The notes: a model not told the origin generated them from the letters alone. A stretch of DNA of 64,000 nt from Rhyacophila brunnea (GCA_022495005.1 JAGYXB010001949.1:1-64000), one strand, 5' to 3'; counted from the stretch's first letter, positions 1 through 10,340 are shown. A program made the numbers and translations.

Positions 1-636
1 ATTTTCTTCCACTATTAATGTAATGGTGTGTACCTTGCGAAAGAATCTATGACCCACTTGTACATTTGATAATCAAGTGATGGAAAATACTAGAATGGTA
101 AATAGGTTTTCCATCATCTTGTGCACTTCTGACAAAAACGACAGATTCATAGACTTCCTCTTTCGCGACACTTCTTTAGCACACAGTTGGCCAACACTGC
201 AGTCTAGAATGAAAGGAAATTGTTTTAATTTTAATTATTACTATCCTCAGTAATGAGGCAAATGATATGAAGGGATTTCCAAAAACCGATAAGTCCATAT
301 TATTCTATGTGTAATTTCACACAATGTTGTAATCTATAACTTCTAAAACCAGCCAACAGCACACAAAGGAAATCTTTAAATACCTAACGATTTATAAAAA
401 CTGATTATTTCAAATGGTACAAATTAACATTAATTGCTTACATTTATTTACTACGATATAGGTTTATCAACTAATAAAATGAGGATATTGTTCTAATTTG
501 AATAAACAAAAAAAATGTTCTTTTAAATAATATAATAATCATATAAAATCTAATCCGGGATTGCAAACCGTTATATGTACTTTTTTACTCATGCATGCAC
601 AAAGCCCAAAAAGAATAATAAATATTATGTAATTAC

Positions 637-751
637 CTTTATGATAGCAGTGTTTCTGTTTTCATATTTGCATTCACAGCGCGGACAAAACTCTTGCTCT
701 TTTCCTTTGATTTCTTCACCAACTCTTGGCAGGATGACTCCATCGCAGTTG
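637..751 (-). CDS. TMEM9: TMEM9 exon 3 (partial gene, continues off left edge)
   Basis: Third visible coding exon of a TMEM9-family protein, a single-pass lysosomal/endosomal membrane glycoprotein. On the minus strand it follows an AG acceptor (TTAAAG) and ends at a GT donor (AAAG|GTAATT). Its 115 nt give one base plus 38 codons. The residues carry the family hallmark CDGVILPRVGEEIKGKEQE followed by FCPRCECKYENRNTAIIK, the last conserved luminal cysteine cluster just before the transmembrane helix. The helix and cytosolic tail must lie in exons beyond base 1; I see none in 1-636. The phase joins exon 2 exactly: TG plus C restores a cysteine (NKC-NCDG). The plus-strand open frame over the same bases is a shadow. 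Confidence 0.93.
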
Positions 752-2320
752 CTTTAATGCAAAATACAATATAAATTTTAAAACAAAATAGGATAAGTGA
801 TTCATAGGATCTGAGAGCACTATATTACCACTGACATATTATTAAGACTTATTGATAGAGAGAGCATAAATTTAGCCAGATTAAATTAATACAGTTCATA
901 TCAATATATATTCTGGAATAGAATATACATTTAGTGACAAATACTTACAATTTACACGACCCCACGTCTTTTCGTATCTTCTAGCGTTCTTATGTCGGTG
1001 ATGACATTAAGGAGAGCAATTATAGAGTTGCAAATACAGTTATCTCCATATTTTGTATTACGGGGTATATATAAAACCAGCTTTCATATTAAAGATAGCC
1101 AATATATAAAACATTTGTTTCGATAAACATACTATTAGATAATAAGAAATTCAAATTACGAAATGACTTGAAACCGAAGATGCTGAAAAAACCTTTTTCT
1201 ATACAGATCTAAAGAAGCCTAAATGTATAAAATAATGTGAAAAAAGGACCACCGGTCCACTGATTACGTTAGTGTCATACCCATGATCATTGGGCCTCTC
1301 CCGATAGATAAAATTAATTATTAGGTATAACCATGTCACCTGACCTCCTAGTCAACAATGGGCGTACGTACGTCCATTATTCCTTGATTAACTGTCAAAA
1401 TATTCAACTTGTACTTAGCACGTAAGAATTATTGTATTTAATTAATAATAAGGAGTATGTGAGGGGAGGATGGCAACACTGCTGGTCAGTCTATGGCCGC
1501 GAGCCAAAGGAGTGTACATCCGGCCCTCACGACTCGGAGAGTGACACAAATAAAATTCGAGAAAAATACCAATTTAGTTTTTAATTATTGTGAATCCCGG
1601 GTCCCACCAACATCCCGAGCTAGCCACGAGGTCCCGGGATATAACATTAGCTACAAGTGACTTCGCATTTCAGGTTAATTTGTAGAGAACTCCACATTAC
1701 TGCTATATTTATTTGCCAATTTTCAGGGCATATGAAAAGATGATCCGTCACGATGAGTAGATAAGCAGCCAATAATACTACATGTCAGTATTATTTAGTT
1801 GAAAAACATTATAACAACTGCACTAGAGTAAGTAATCATCCAGCAGTTTTGGCTTCAATTCCCAGTGAGGTCACAATGTTATATTTATTTGAATTCTTAA
1901 TCGGTCCGAGTGTTTGTGATTGTTTCACTTCTATTACTACTGTCCGTCAAGAAGATCTAGGCAATAACTGTGCGCTTAAAGTGCGGTTAAAAGTGGGAGG
2001 AGCTTGTTAGTTCACAGTTTTAACACACAGTTTTAACACGTGGACAACTCGTCGCTAACCGGAAGGTGCTTCAATCGGAGTACAGTTAAAAATGGGAGGA
2101 GCTAGTAAGTTCACAGTTTTAACACGTGGACAACTCGTCGCTAACCGGAAGGCGCTTCAATCGAAGTCCGGTTAAAAATGGGAGGAGCTTGTAAGCTAAA
2201 GTTTTAACACGTAGCCAAGAAGATCCTGTTGGACAGTACACTACTGTTTCACTAAACTACTTTCATTGTGCCTCATGGCCTGTTGAAGTGTTAAGAAGAA
2301 TATACGGTACAAATCGGTTA
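752..2320. other. TMEM9 intron, no gene seen
   Basis: AT-rich intron sequence apart from the tandem repeat listed separately. One GC-rich patch at 1480-1640 (GGAGGATGGCAACACTGCTG, TCCCGGGTCCCACCAACATC) has no open frame I can support. A pseudo-exon at 949-980 was considered and rejected. Confidence 0.6.
1980..2212. repeat. short tandem repeat, about 86-100 bp unit, 2.5 copies
   Basis: The unit runs GTTAAAAATGGGAGGAGCT, TTCACAGTTTTAACACG, TGGACAACTCGTCGCTAACC, GGAAGGCGCTTCAATCG. It starts near 1985, 2086 and 2172. The first unit has an extra duplication of the TTTTAACAC part. No coding potential seen. Confidence 0.75.
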
Positions 2321-2485
2321 TCCTGTATACAGCGGCAAACACATTTTGAAAATAGCCGATATACTGCATTATTTGTTAGGTTAACCTAACCTAACCTAAC
2401 TTAACCTAACCTAAACTAACTCAAACTAACAAATAATCCAGTATATCGGCTATTTTCAAAATGTGTTTGCCGCTGTATCCAGGAT
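2321..2485. repeat. inverted repeat flanking a CCTAA (TTAGG-type) block
   Basis: Arms of about 60 bp (2321-2382 and 2424-2485) are nearly perfect inverted copies, reading AGCGGCAAACACATTTTGAA then AATAGCCGATATACTG on the left. Between them lie about eight CCTAA/CTTAA-type units. The arm sequence recurs at about 44310-44370 (+) and 49880-49935 (-), so it belongs to a dispersed element. Confidence 0.85.
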
Positions 2486-2978
2486 AAACGTATAGAACCG
2501 AATATACCTATGTATTATAATATATGAGTTGCTTAGTCGCTAAATCCGCTCTAGCGGTTTTTTTGAGTTTCGAGTAAATTATGAAAAACTGTTATGTGCA
2601 TTTATGAAGATTTTTAATGTAATTTAAATTATTATATTCCTACATAGGTACATAAGAAAAGTAATAGTAAAGTAGTACATAAGAAAAGGTAAAATAAAAC
2701 CTTACATTCCATTTACGTGCCGTATTATTCCAAATAAAGGCATTTGAATTATCCCAAGAGTGGGTTTAGTCACTTGCTTCCCAACAGAACGGATTTGGCC
2801 ACATACATTATTATTAACAAAGCAGGATTGAACGAACACGCAGTCAGACACTGACGATAATTCAGTAGCGGCCTATATTTGTGCAAATTATAAAGGAGGT
2901 CGCTTTCCCCCTCTCATCACATCTCTGTAACTTAATTTTAGCACTATATCTACAAATGATAGTAATTTTGCTATTTAC

Positions 2979-3097
2979 CATTTGTTAGGCGGAACATTGG
3001 CAATGTAAAGTTTTCGGTCGGAGTGCGATCCTTGCGTATTGTTGAGAACCGCTGATGGACTGGGGCAAACACACTTGCAGCGCTCATCGTCATATGA
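2979..3097 (-). CDS. TMEM9: TMEM9 exon 2
   Basis: Second coding exon, 119 nt. The minus strand has acceptor GTGCAG|TCATATG and donor AAATG|GTAAATAG. It begins SYDDERCKCVCPSPSAVLNN and ends RKLYIANVPPNKC. The CKCxCP cysteine cluster and the YIxNVPPNxC stretch are diagnostic of the luminal domain of TMEM9. An Asn-Asn-Thr sequon is present, fitting the known N-glycosylation of the family. It was too short and split to show as a long open frame. The phase fits both neighbours: phase 0 from exon 1 and two bases left over for exon 3. Confidence 0.93.
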
Positions 3098-3301
3098 CTG
3101 CACTTTCTAATGGAAAAATAAACACAGTGAAAGTACACAGTGTTTCAAAAAAAATTACATTGCAAGATTACACAGTTATACTTATGTAAGTGTTTAAAAT
3201 ATGGTGCAAGTATCAAGTATCTCCACTTCCTCTTATTGTATCAAAACAAACCTCTCCAAAGTATTATCTACCAGTAAATCCAGTGTAGTCTGTATACATA
3301 T

Positions 3302-3754
3302 TGTTTTTCAATTTGTGTATGAGTCAGAGTATGGACCTAATAGGTTGAGCAAGTACATTACATCACGCTGAGAGTGAGAGGCGATGTTGGACCTGGCTCG
3401 GCCATGTGCTGCGGATGTCAGAAGAGAATTTCAACCTGGCTTGCCTGTTTTTCAAGCTAACCGGATTCCAGCGTCCTGGAAGGCCGCTAAATACTATATA
3501 TAGTGTATACGGCGGAGATACAGGATGCTGGTTTGACATGGAACAATGTAAGAACACTGGCGAGCAACAGGGATTCTTGGAGGCGCCTTGTGGTGTCCAT
3601 ATGCTCCAACTAAGGGGCGGATATGGCCGAAGGAGAAGATGAAGGTTGAGCAAGTGGCTGACATCCATTTCTCGCAAAAACAAAATCTGTTTGTCAAACC
3701 TTCACTCTGTGGAGGCCCATATGATCACATTAGGATTGGAGATGGTTGAAAAAA
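3302..3754 (+). mobile_element. tRNA-derived SINE body, 5' head missing, split by LINE insertion
   Basis: Matches the SINE body found complete at 10123-10340 and 16887-17135: TTGTTTTTCAATTTGTGT, GGACCTAATAGGTTGAGCAA, GTGGCTGACATCCATTTCTC, GAGGCCCATATGATC, GGA-GATGGT. The tRNA-like head is absent. A LINE 3' fragment (3355-3642) interrupts it with a 13-bp target duplication (AGGTTGAGCAAGT at 3342-3354 and 3643-3655). The SINE was therefore in place before the LINE arrived. Confidence 0.85.
3355..3642 (+). mobile_element. 5'-truncated LINE 3' end inserted in SINE
   Basis: Encodes the C-terminal tail of a non-LTR retrotransposon ORF2. A reading frame contains RRCWTWLGHVLRMSEENFN and then RPGRPLNTI, the ...WxGHVxRM...GRP...T pattern common in RTE/CR1-type tails, and ends GGYGRRRR-stop. 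Flanked by an exact 13-bp target duplication, the signature of target-primed reverse transcription. The open frame on the opposite strand is a shadow. Confidence 0.8.
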
Positions 3755-3759
3755 AAATT

Positions 3760-4721
3760 ATTAATAAACACAATATTATGTAGTACTGGTTCCACTTGTT
3801 TTAATATTAGTCAGGATCAGTTTGGTCCACTTCAAAGAGACATTGTCGAGTCAAAAATTTTCCAAATTGCACACATGCTTTATAATTTTCACGTTGACAT
3901 GATGTGACGACGACAATCAAATATAAATTGAAAAAATTGGTAGGTAGTATTAAAAATTAGTTAGATATAAAACCTGATCATTTTTGGTTGATGTATAAAT
4001 GGCGAAGAATGTTGTGTTTAGCATCTCAATTTTTCTTAATCCTACAAATACTTATTTGTACCTACGAAAATGATAAATGAATATTGTTTCTACATTAGAT
4101 GCTGTTTTGACGACTGTCACTTTGATAGATTGTGTTTAGTCAGAAGTGTCAGAAAAATGTAGTTGGACGTTTCGTATAAAACGATTTCTGATCGTCAGAA
4201 ATGGTCAGAAGTCGTCAGATTCTTACTGGAACAGATAACGAAACGTCAAAACTCAAACTATTTCCGGTTTACTTACAGCACATGCGTAACTCGTCAGAAA
4301 TCAGTTGTCAACCAGTCAGAAACATCTGTTCGAACATACTACCTATAGTGTGAATGATAAATGACTTATCCATGCTGGAGAAATCACAATGTAATTGATA
4401 TTTATAAAAAAATTACATACATTTTATTTCACAAGAAATCATTAAAAAAAAGATTACATTTCAAAGGTTATACTTGCTATGTTCGGTTATTTATGTGGCT
4501 TGTATAGTAGATGAAGAGTATAAAGATATATTGAATAGGTAATATATTGAATAGGTAATATAACCTACTTGTTTTTGGGTTACAGTAGGTTGTTTGGTTT
4601 TTCGTCTGAAAAGACCTTGTATCACAAAAACGATATGTAGTAGGTACTAATAATTACCGTTGAATGTATATTATTGAGTTATAAACAACATCGGTATTCA
4701 AATAAACATGAAAAAACTTAC
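3760..4721. other. TMEM9 intron 1 remainder, no gene seen
   Basis: AT-rich. A plus-strand 61-codon open frame at 4163-4348 has no family resemblance, and the region is dense in GTCAGAA-type words (4140-4325), which suggests a degenerate simple repeat rather than coding sequence. Confidence 0.5.
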
Positions 4722-4787
4722 GTCTGCATGGCTGACTCCCAGTACCGCAAAGGCAACCAAAACACAAAGTCCAAGCTTTAAAATCAT
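4722..4787 (-). CDS. TMEM9: TMEM9 exon 1, start codon and signal peptide
   Basis: First coding exon, 22 codons, from ATG at 4787-4785 (minus) to donor GCAGAC|GTAAGTT. The residues MILKLGLCVLVAFAVLGVSH form a classic signal peptide: a basic residue, a hydrophobic core and a small-residue end. The donor is in phase 0 and joins exon 2 directly. The intron to exon 2 is about 1.6 kb and holds a SINE with a LINE insertion (3302-3754). The THAP exon starts 511 bases away on the opposite strand, so the two probably share a divergent promoter. Confidence 0.88.
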
Positions 4788-5298
4788 CTCGATTGATTGA
4801 TCTCGTAATTAATATATTCGTATGACGTATCGTTGTCTGTCAACTAGCGAGAAAAGGAAAAATTGAAAATATTACTAAATGACAAGACAAAATAAATAAA
4901 TAAATCTATCAAAACAAAACGGGCTGTCAAAATGTAGGATATGCATAAATAACGAAAGTGTTGCCCAATCTATGGTGTTGCCATATTTTGGAACTGGAAG
5001 TACAAAGCCTCCAATAAATTTCGTCAAAAAATATAGGTAGTACGCAAGGCCTGAACAAAAACGATGCATGAGTGCGAGTGAGAAAGTATTCGGCACCCTT
5101 ACAATATCTGCGACACGCGCTAGAGTAAGATAAAAGGTCTACTAGCTACAAGCCAGTTTCCAAAAGTATCGCCATCAAATCGGGGCGAAACGCTTAACAT
5201 AGCGTCGATAACTTGCGAGCTCGTGTTGCTAAAATTGATATTTTTTGTGTTAAACATAAAGTCAGTGGTAAATATTTTTGGTTAATTAAGTAAAAAAG
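4788..5298. promoter_or_regulatory. divergent intergenic region between TMEM9 and THAP gene
   Basis: Two first coding exons with opposite strands face outward from this 511-base interval, so it should hold both transcription starts. I do not recognise a TATA box or other defined motif. The stretch 5060-5230 is richer in GC and CpG than its surroundings (ACACGCGCTAG, ATCGGGGCGAAACG), as expected near a start site. Inference only. Confidence 0.45.
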
Positions 5299-5369
5299 AT
5301 GGTTCTGTGTGTTGTCTTAAAATGTGGTAGCCGTACTGATAAGCAAGAAGATAGTATTACGTTTCATAA
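5299..5369 (+). CDS. first exon of a THAP zinc-finger protein (partial)
   Basis: An ATG followed by 23 sense codons and a good donor (CATAA|GTAAGTTG). The residues MVLCVVLKCGSRTDKQEDSI-TFHK match the start of a THAP domain: Met-Val, then Cys-X4-Cys-Gly, basic residues, then a Phe-His-Lys that normally leads into Phe-Pro. THAP domains are C2CH zinc fingers that bind DNA; many are transposase-derived or chromatin-associated. Only the first two zinc cysteines lie here. I could not find the next exon (PKD...W and Cys-x-x-His) in the window, so the gene could continue through a long intron or be an orphan exon. Confidence reflects the short length. Confidence 0.6.
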
Positions 5370-5832
5370 GTAAGTTGATACATGTTTGTGATAATTTATT
5401 TGTATTTTATTATATATTTTAATATCAGTGACCTAGTGTTTCTTTAAAATAACTGGAATTATGGATATCTTTATCTAATGGTTGCATTTTGACCGCTTAA
5501 AAATACTATATAACGTAAAAAAATAGAAAATTATATTTTAATTTATTCTGAGCGTCTAGTGCGAGCACTTTGGGCGAGCACTAGCGAAATGGTCTATGTT
5601 CTCGAACATTTGTAGACGAATGCGTTCGCTCGCTCACAAATCAAACGCAAGGCACGCGGCTTCATTTAGCAATGCAACGGGTGGCGTCTAGAAGTATCTA
5701 TAGTCTAAGGTAGTACGCGTTGAATGACCAATACTTTTCTGCATTTTCAAAAAATTACCTACTCGTAAAGTGATTAACGAGACCCTTTTTTAGACAAAAT
5801 ACAGATGTACAGACCTACCTACAAACAGACTT
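5370..5832. other. intergenic or intronic, no gene seen
   Basis: Would be the intron of the THAP gene if that gene is intact. A GC-richer patch at 5560-5690 (GAGCGTCTAGTGCGAGCACT) has no supported open frame. Confidence 0.4.
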
Positions 5833-6042
5833 CTCTGAAGAATGGGATGGAGGAGCCACTGTCTAAAACTGCATAATCAAGACCCGTAACTGGACAAAAT
5901 CTGACATTCGAATGAAATTTTCTAAATGGCGCCCTCGCCTAATGGTAGTTCGTAAAAGTACATAGGTACCTATTACCTACAAGTTTTTTAGTTCCATCTT
6001 TGGCTTTGGCCATTCTACAGATTATATTAAGGCTGAACGTAC
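5833..6042 (+). repeat. direct copy of the eIF4A3-like 5' flank
   Basis: Shares long blocks with 7390-7560, just upstream of the eIF4A3-like first exon: GATGG-GGAGCCACTGTC, AAAATCTGACATTCGAATGA, AATGGCG-CC, TAGTTCCAT-TTTGGC. The two copies lie in the same orientation about 1.5 kb apart and flank the nested repeat at 6150-7390. Confidence 0.75.
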
Positions 6043-6149
6043 AGAATATTGAACTTTTACGACAAAAGTTAGAAAGCTCCCAACTTATTATACTATACAC
6101 ATTAAAATTGTTGAATCATCAGTATTTACATAATTAATGCATTTATATT

Positions 6150-7390
6150 TTTTTTATATGGGTGGGAATTAATAGCACAATGCAATAATCAAAATTCACA
6201 AAAATAAAATAACTTTAACATTTGGAAAGTAGTTTTCACATATATTAAATGATTTCACAAATAAATAGATGAAATCACATAAAATAGTTTGTTTCACAAA
6301 ACAAAAATCATAAATCACTCATTGTAAATATAAATTCACTCAATTTTGACAACTGCACACATTTGTAAAATTGTTTCATCACAAAGAAAAGGTAGAAATT
6401 CACAAATGTCAAACTAATAATTGTAGCAGCAATACAATTTATTAGAAGGCAATCGCAAAAATGATGCTTAGGTGTCAATATAATTAATGTTTAACGCAGT
6501 AATATAAATATGTGTAGGTATATTCGTGCTGCTATCGTTCATATATTATTTGATGTAAATCTACAACCAAATAACACCACCTAGGTAAATCTTTTTCGGT
6601 TCATCGATATAAATTATGGTAAATGTGGCGCAGATGCCGTCATGAGATTGTATAAGTATCATTTTTGAACTAAACCTAGCCTAACCTATTATAACGTAAT
6701 CTAACCTAATATAACTTAACCTAACCTAACCCAACTTAACCTAACCTAACCCAACCTAACCTGACCTGACCTATCCTAACCTAACCTAACCTAACCAAAC
6801 CTAACCTAACCTAACCTACCCCAACCTAATATTAGGTACCTAATAATATAATCTTAGATTGTGATAATGAAGTATCAAAATCTATGAGCATTTCAAATTT
6901 TAAATTAACAATTATTGGATCGAAAAACCTATATGCAGACAGAAAAAGGTATTTATTATAATTGTCTACTGGAATAAACTGTTTTCGTAAAAAAAATCAT
7001 AAAAGCTCATGACGGCATCTGCGGCACAATTACCTAAGTTTTAATTAACGTCACTTTCTAAATAGGTATTTATCAAAGAGATTTGGTATTTATAGTATTA
7101 TTTGAATCTGAAAGTAGGTACCTAATACATATTTATGTTTTGCCAAAATATTGTTTAAAATCGTTAAACCTAATTTTCATAGTGTTTGTATTCTTTTACG
7201 ATTAATTGGTTACAATAGTATATTGATACGTGAAGACTACTTTTTCCCTAGTGCAAATCGATCATTTGAGTGTTGTAGTTGATTTGTGAATATCATCCAT
7301 TTCCGATGTGACGAACATCTTTTTAAATGTTGTCAGCGCTTTGTGAAAACAGTCTATTCAATTGTGCGAATATATATTCCCCTTTTTATA
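6150..7390. repeat. putative non-autonomous element with subterminal TTTCACAAA motifs
   Basis: The ends are loosely inverted: left TATATGGGTGGGAATTAATA then GCACAATGCAAT, right (reverse complement) TATAAAAAGGGGAATATATA then CGCACAATTGAATAG. Inside the left end, TTCACAAA-like words occur at least eight times between 6195 and 6400; the inverse TTTGTGAA words occur at 7290 and 7350. A smaller inverted-repeat element (6618-7034) is nested inside. No coding sequence seen. Confidence 0.45.
6618..7034. mobile_element. MITE-like element with 29-bp inverted ends enclosing CCTAA array
   Basis: Terminal inverted repeats at 6618-6646 and 7006-7034 read GGTAA-TGTG-CGCAGATG then CCGTCATGAG and differ at two positions. 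A block of about 30 CCTAA/CCCAA variants fills 6672-6830. A partial end of the same family lies at about 39731-39760. Confidence 0.75.
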
Positions 7391-7630
7391 TTATCATGAG
7401 ATGGGGAAGCCACTGTCGAAAACTACCCAATCACGACTCGTAACTGGCAAAATCTGACATTCGAATGACGTTTTTCAATATGGCGTCCAATGGCATTTAG
7501 TAGTTCCATTTTTGGCCATTCTTCAGATAAGTTTGTAAGGCTGTATGTTTATGTTATCTATGGAGTATGGATTCAAGTGTTTAGAATAATTTGACATTCG
7601 CTCTGCAAATTTCAATTTAAAAATCATAAC

Positions 7631-7775
7631 ATGTCGGAGGTTTCGTTTAAGAGAACCTTGGTGACGGAGGATCTTTCAAATGTTGAATTCGACACCAGTG
7701 AAGATGTCGAAGTTATTCCAACTTTCGATTCCATGGGACTTCGCGAAGAATTATTACGCGGGATTTACGCTTACG
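7631..7775 (+). pseudogene. EIF4A3: eIF4A3-like exon 1
   Basis: Starts at ATG 7631 and runs 48 codons plus one base to donor TTACG|GTGAAT. The residues include [20 protein letters not shown] and [11 protein letters not shown], the N-terminal extension and start of the Q-motif region of eIF4A3, the DEAD-box helicase core of the exon junction complex. The splice phase (1) matches exon 2. This exon alone looks intact; the gene as a whole is broken (see exon 2). Confidence 0.9.
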
Positions 7776-7948
7776 GTGAATACAATTGGTTATTCCTTCA
7801 TTAATTACTACTATTTATACTCAAAAAAATCATAATTCTGCAAAAATACACCCTGTCGATCGATTTTATTCGCTTAACTGTCATTTTGGCAGTGTTTACT
7901 TTTTAGGTTATAACATTCCTTGTGACATTTTATATGTTTATATTCCAG

Positions 7949-8284
7949 GATTTGAAAAGCCTTCCGCAATCCAGCAGCGTAGTATCCAGCCCATAGTGAA
8001 AGGCAGAGATGTAATTGCTCAAGCCCAATCAGGAACAGGCAGAACTGCAACATTTTCTATTTCTATTCTTCAGTCATTGGACACGACAGTTCGTGAAACC
8101 CAAGTCCTGTGCTTATCACCGACCAGGGAGTTGGCGACGCAGATTCAGAAGGTGATCCTGGCTCTTGGAGACTTTATGAATGTACAGTGCCATGCTTGCA
8201 TCGGAGGCACAAACCTCGGAGAAGATATCAGATAACTTGATTACGGTCAGCATGTCGTCTCTGGTACTCCAGGGAGAGTATTTG
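7949..8284 (+). pseudogene. EIF4A3: eIF4A3-like exon 2 with in-frame stop and altered Walker A
   Basis: Follows acceptor ATTCCAG and ends TATTTG|GTTAGC. Residues [20 protein letters not shown] and [17 protein letters not shown] match the RecA-like domain 1 of eIF4A3. The Walker A lysine (GTGKT in the family) is Arg here. The PTRELA and GTPGR motifs are present. After [10 protein letters not shown] the codon that encodes Lys in the family is TAA, a stop, and the frame continues after it with LDYGQHVVSGTPGRVF. Introns are retained, so this is a DNA-level duplicate and not a retrocopy. An active gene elsewhere in the genome is expected. Confidence 0.92.
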
Positions 8285-8639
8285 GTTAGCAATCTGTTAT
8301 TTTTAATTTCTTAACTTATCTATTAATGCAGTTACTTCTAGCCATGGGCCTTACAAAACCTTACAAAATTGTTTCCATACATATTAATATCATTTTTCAC
8401 CCACGGCACACTAAAGGTCTTCCCAGAATTCCGCGGCAGACCACACGTAAAACAATTTATACACCAAAACATGGACCCCACATAATCATGGTAAAATTAA
8501 TGGTATTGATTGTATGTTTGCAGCTAATACAGTCACTTGAATTATGGTTAGTTGTCGGGTTAGGATTAATATTCTTTGTCGAGTATTGACATAATAATCA
8601 TAAATTGTAGCCTACATTCGCATGTTTTAAAATATTAAT

Positions 8640-8775
8640 ACCAGCGTAGTAAAATAGCTCCGTAGGTGACTTTTTTCCTGTTGGAGCAAATTTATAATTT
8701 GTGTTTATCTCACTTATCTGGTTGACCTGCCACGCCGCCCCCCCTGTACCAAAATTATGGCCATGCACCAAAATT
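8640..8775 (-). repeat. fragment of the CATGGCCCCCACA-family repeat
   Basis: The minus strand reads GTCAACCAGATAAGTGAGAT then AAACACAAATT and AAAAAAGTCACCTACGGAGCT, matching the left half of the repeat seen more completely at 27.9-28.35, 31.1-31.56, 34.88-35.29 and 40.9-41.3 kb. Confidence 0.65.
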
Positions 8776-8989
8776 ACATTAATTCACTATTTTTATTTGA
8801 TGAATAATTAAATATACAAACAACATAACACACGATGAAGAACTAAGTAAATGTACATATTTCCGTGTACTTATTTGTATTATCAATTTAATAACTAATC
8901 AATGTGATAACTGAGCTTGTTTCTATGAACGTTAAAGTTTTATATATTTTGACTTGATATTTATTTTGAAAGAGCAACACGAAGTTCTC

Positions 8990-9590
8990 GATCAAGACAG
9001 CTTATTATTTTTAATTATAACTTGAGTTGAAAAACTTTTCTCACCTAGGAATGTCGTAGAAAATGGGATCCGAACTGCGATAGCCTTGTCGGAAATCCGA
9101 GGATATTCTTTATTAACCGAAATCCAGAATATAGCCAATGGAACATCGGCGAAGTTCAGTTTTAGTGTCCCATCGTTTCTCAATTCAACCAATTCCTCAC
9201 AAATTTATAGGGAAAGCGTTTCTATAATTTTTTTTGGCATTGGTTGCAAAAGGGTTTCGAATCCAGTCATATTGAATGTATGAAAGTAATGATTAAATTT
9301 CTTTTACAGCTAAGTCAAATGTTTTTGAGACGGATCCAAAATTAATAATTGTTTGTTTTAAATGGTGGTCTGATAGGTCCTTTGGTACATTTGTAGAGAT
9401 CCTTGTCATAACTTCTTCTAATTTATCAGAGCATGTCAATATATTTTCATTCTGACCATGCTTTGTTTTATTAAGTTCATGCAGGTGCTTGTAAATGTGT
9501 TATTTCAAATCTTTGACTACAGAGTCATATCCAGATATGTCGTCAAAGGCCCCAATGAACGCATTGTTATAACAATAGGTTACTGTTCCA
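8990..9590 (-). pseudogene. hAT transposase C-terminal remnant
   Basis: An open stretch at 9192-8992 reads FWISVNKEYPRISDKAIAV and PFSTTFLGEKSFSTQVIIKN. This is the C-terminal dimerisation region of hAT transposases of the ZBED5/SCAND3-like type, where Cys usually precedes Glu-Lys in LCEKSFS; here it is Gly. Weaker matching sequence extends upstream on the minus strand to about 9590 with frame breaks. It is antisense within an intron of the eIF4A3-like pseudogene. Confidence 0.75.
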
Positions 9591-10122
9591 GGGGACCTCT
9601 TTTGGGTGAGGCGATGGTTTCAGTTAGATTATGAAAGAATTCAGTCAGCGTCCTCCTCTAAGATGGTAAGGACCTACTCCGCTCCGCGACAGTGGTCCGT
9701 ATAAAAAGTTTCCGCACCAAATAATAAGTTAATTAGTAATAAGTTAAACTAAGTAAATTTTATGTAAAGTTAGTTTATAAAGGAATATTGTCTTCGCTAA
9801 TAAATACTACGAACATAAGATTTAACTAAACATCTTCTTGAATTGTACAACTAACAGTGAAGCTAATTAAAAATTAATACCAGTCTTGTGTTTAATTTGA
9901 TATTATACCTATCACCCGCACATATCACAAAATAAAAACAAGGGAATAGACATTTTAATCCTAAAATTAATACCAAGGAAAATTACTATCATCTACAACA
10001 TTTACAAAATTTCAAAAATAAAATGCAAACAAATAAACAATTAATTTTAAATTTTGATATTACACCCATTAAACCACTGAGCTAATCTAATACTTTATTG
10101 GGGTGGTATTAATGTCGATTAC

Positions 10123-10340
10123 GCCCACGGTGGCCGCGCGGCATAAGCGTTGGACTACAAAGCCGTGGGTCCCAGGTTCGAATCCTGGGTCTGGCAAGAA
10201 CAAAAATTGTTTTTCAATTTGTGTGTGTCAGGGTATGGACCTAATAGGTTGAGCAAGTGGCTGACATCCATTTCTCGTAAAAAAAAAACAAAACTCTGTG
10301 GAGGCCCATATGATCCTATCAGGATCGGACATGGTCGAAA
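10123..10340 (+). mobile_element. tRNA-derived SINE, full length
   Basis: The head resembles a tRNA: CCCACGGTGGCCGCGCGGC with an A-box-like TGGCCGCGCGG, and a perfect B box GGTTCGAATCC at about 10173-10183. A tRNA-unrelated body follows, ending GGATCGGACATGGTCGAAAA and an A-rich tail. Other copies are at 3302-3754, 16887-17135 and 31912-32023, with a weak tail at 43590-43635. The two overlapping open frames here are not genes. Confidence 0.88.

Noticed and set aside
575..757. 60-codon plus-strand frame
   Set aside because: Antisense shadow of TMEM9 exon 3.
949..980. Possible TMEM9 exon on the minus strand (KIRKDVGSCKF) between exons 2 and 3
   Set aside because: It looked in phase with exon 3, but the true exon 2 at 2979-3097 joins exon 3 exactly (TG plus C) and carries the expected residues, so this 32-base piece is chance.
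5299..5369. Assignment to a specific THAP gene
   Set aside because: Only 23 residues and two zinc ligands are visible, so no gene symbol is justified.
10123..10200. Functional tRNA gene
   Set aside because: The head is followed by the SINE body, recurs in several diverged copies, and the acceptor stem does not close.
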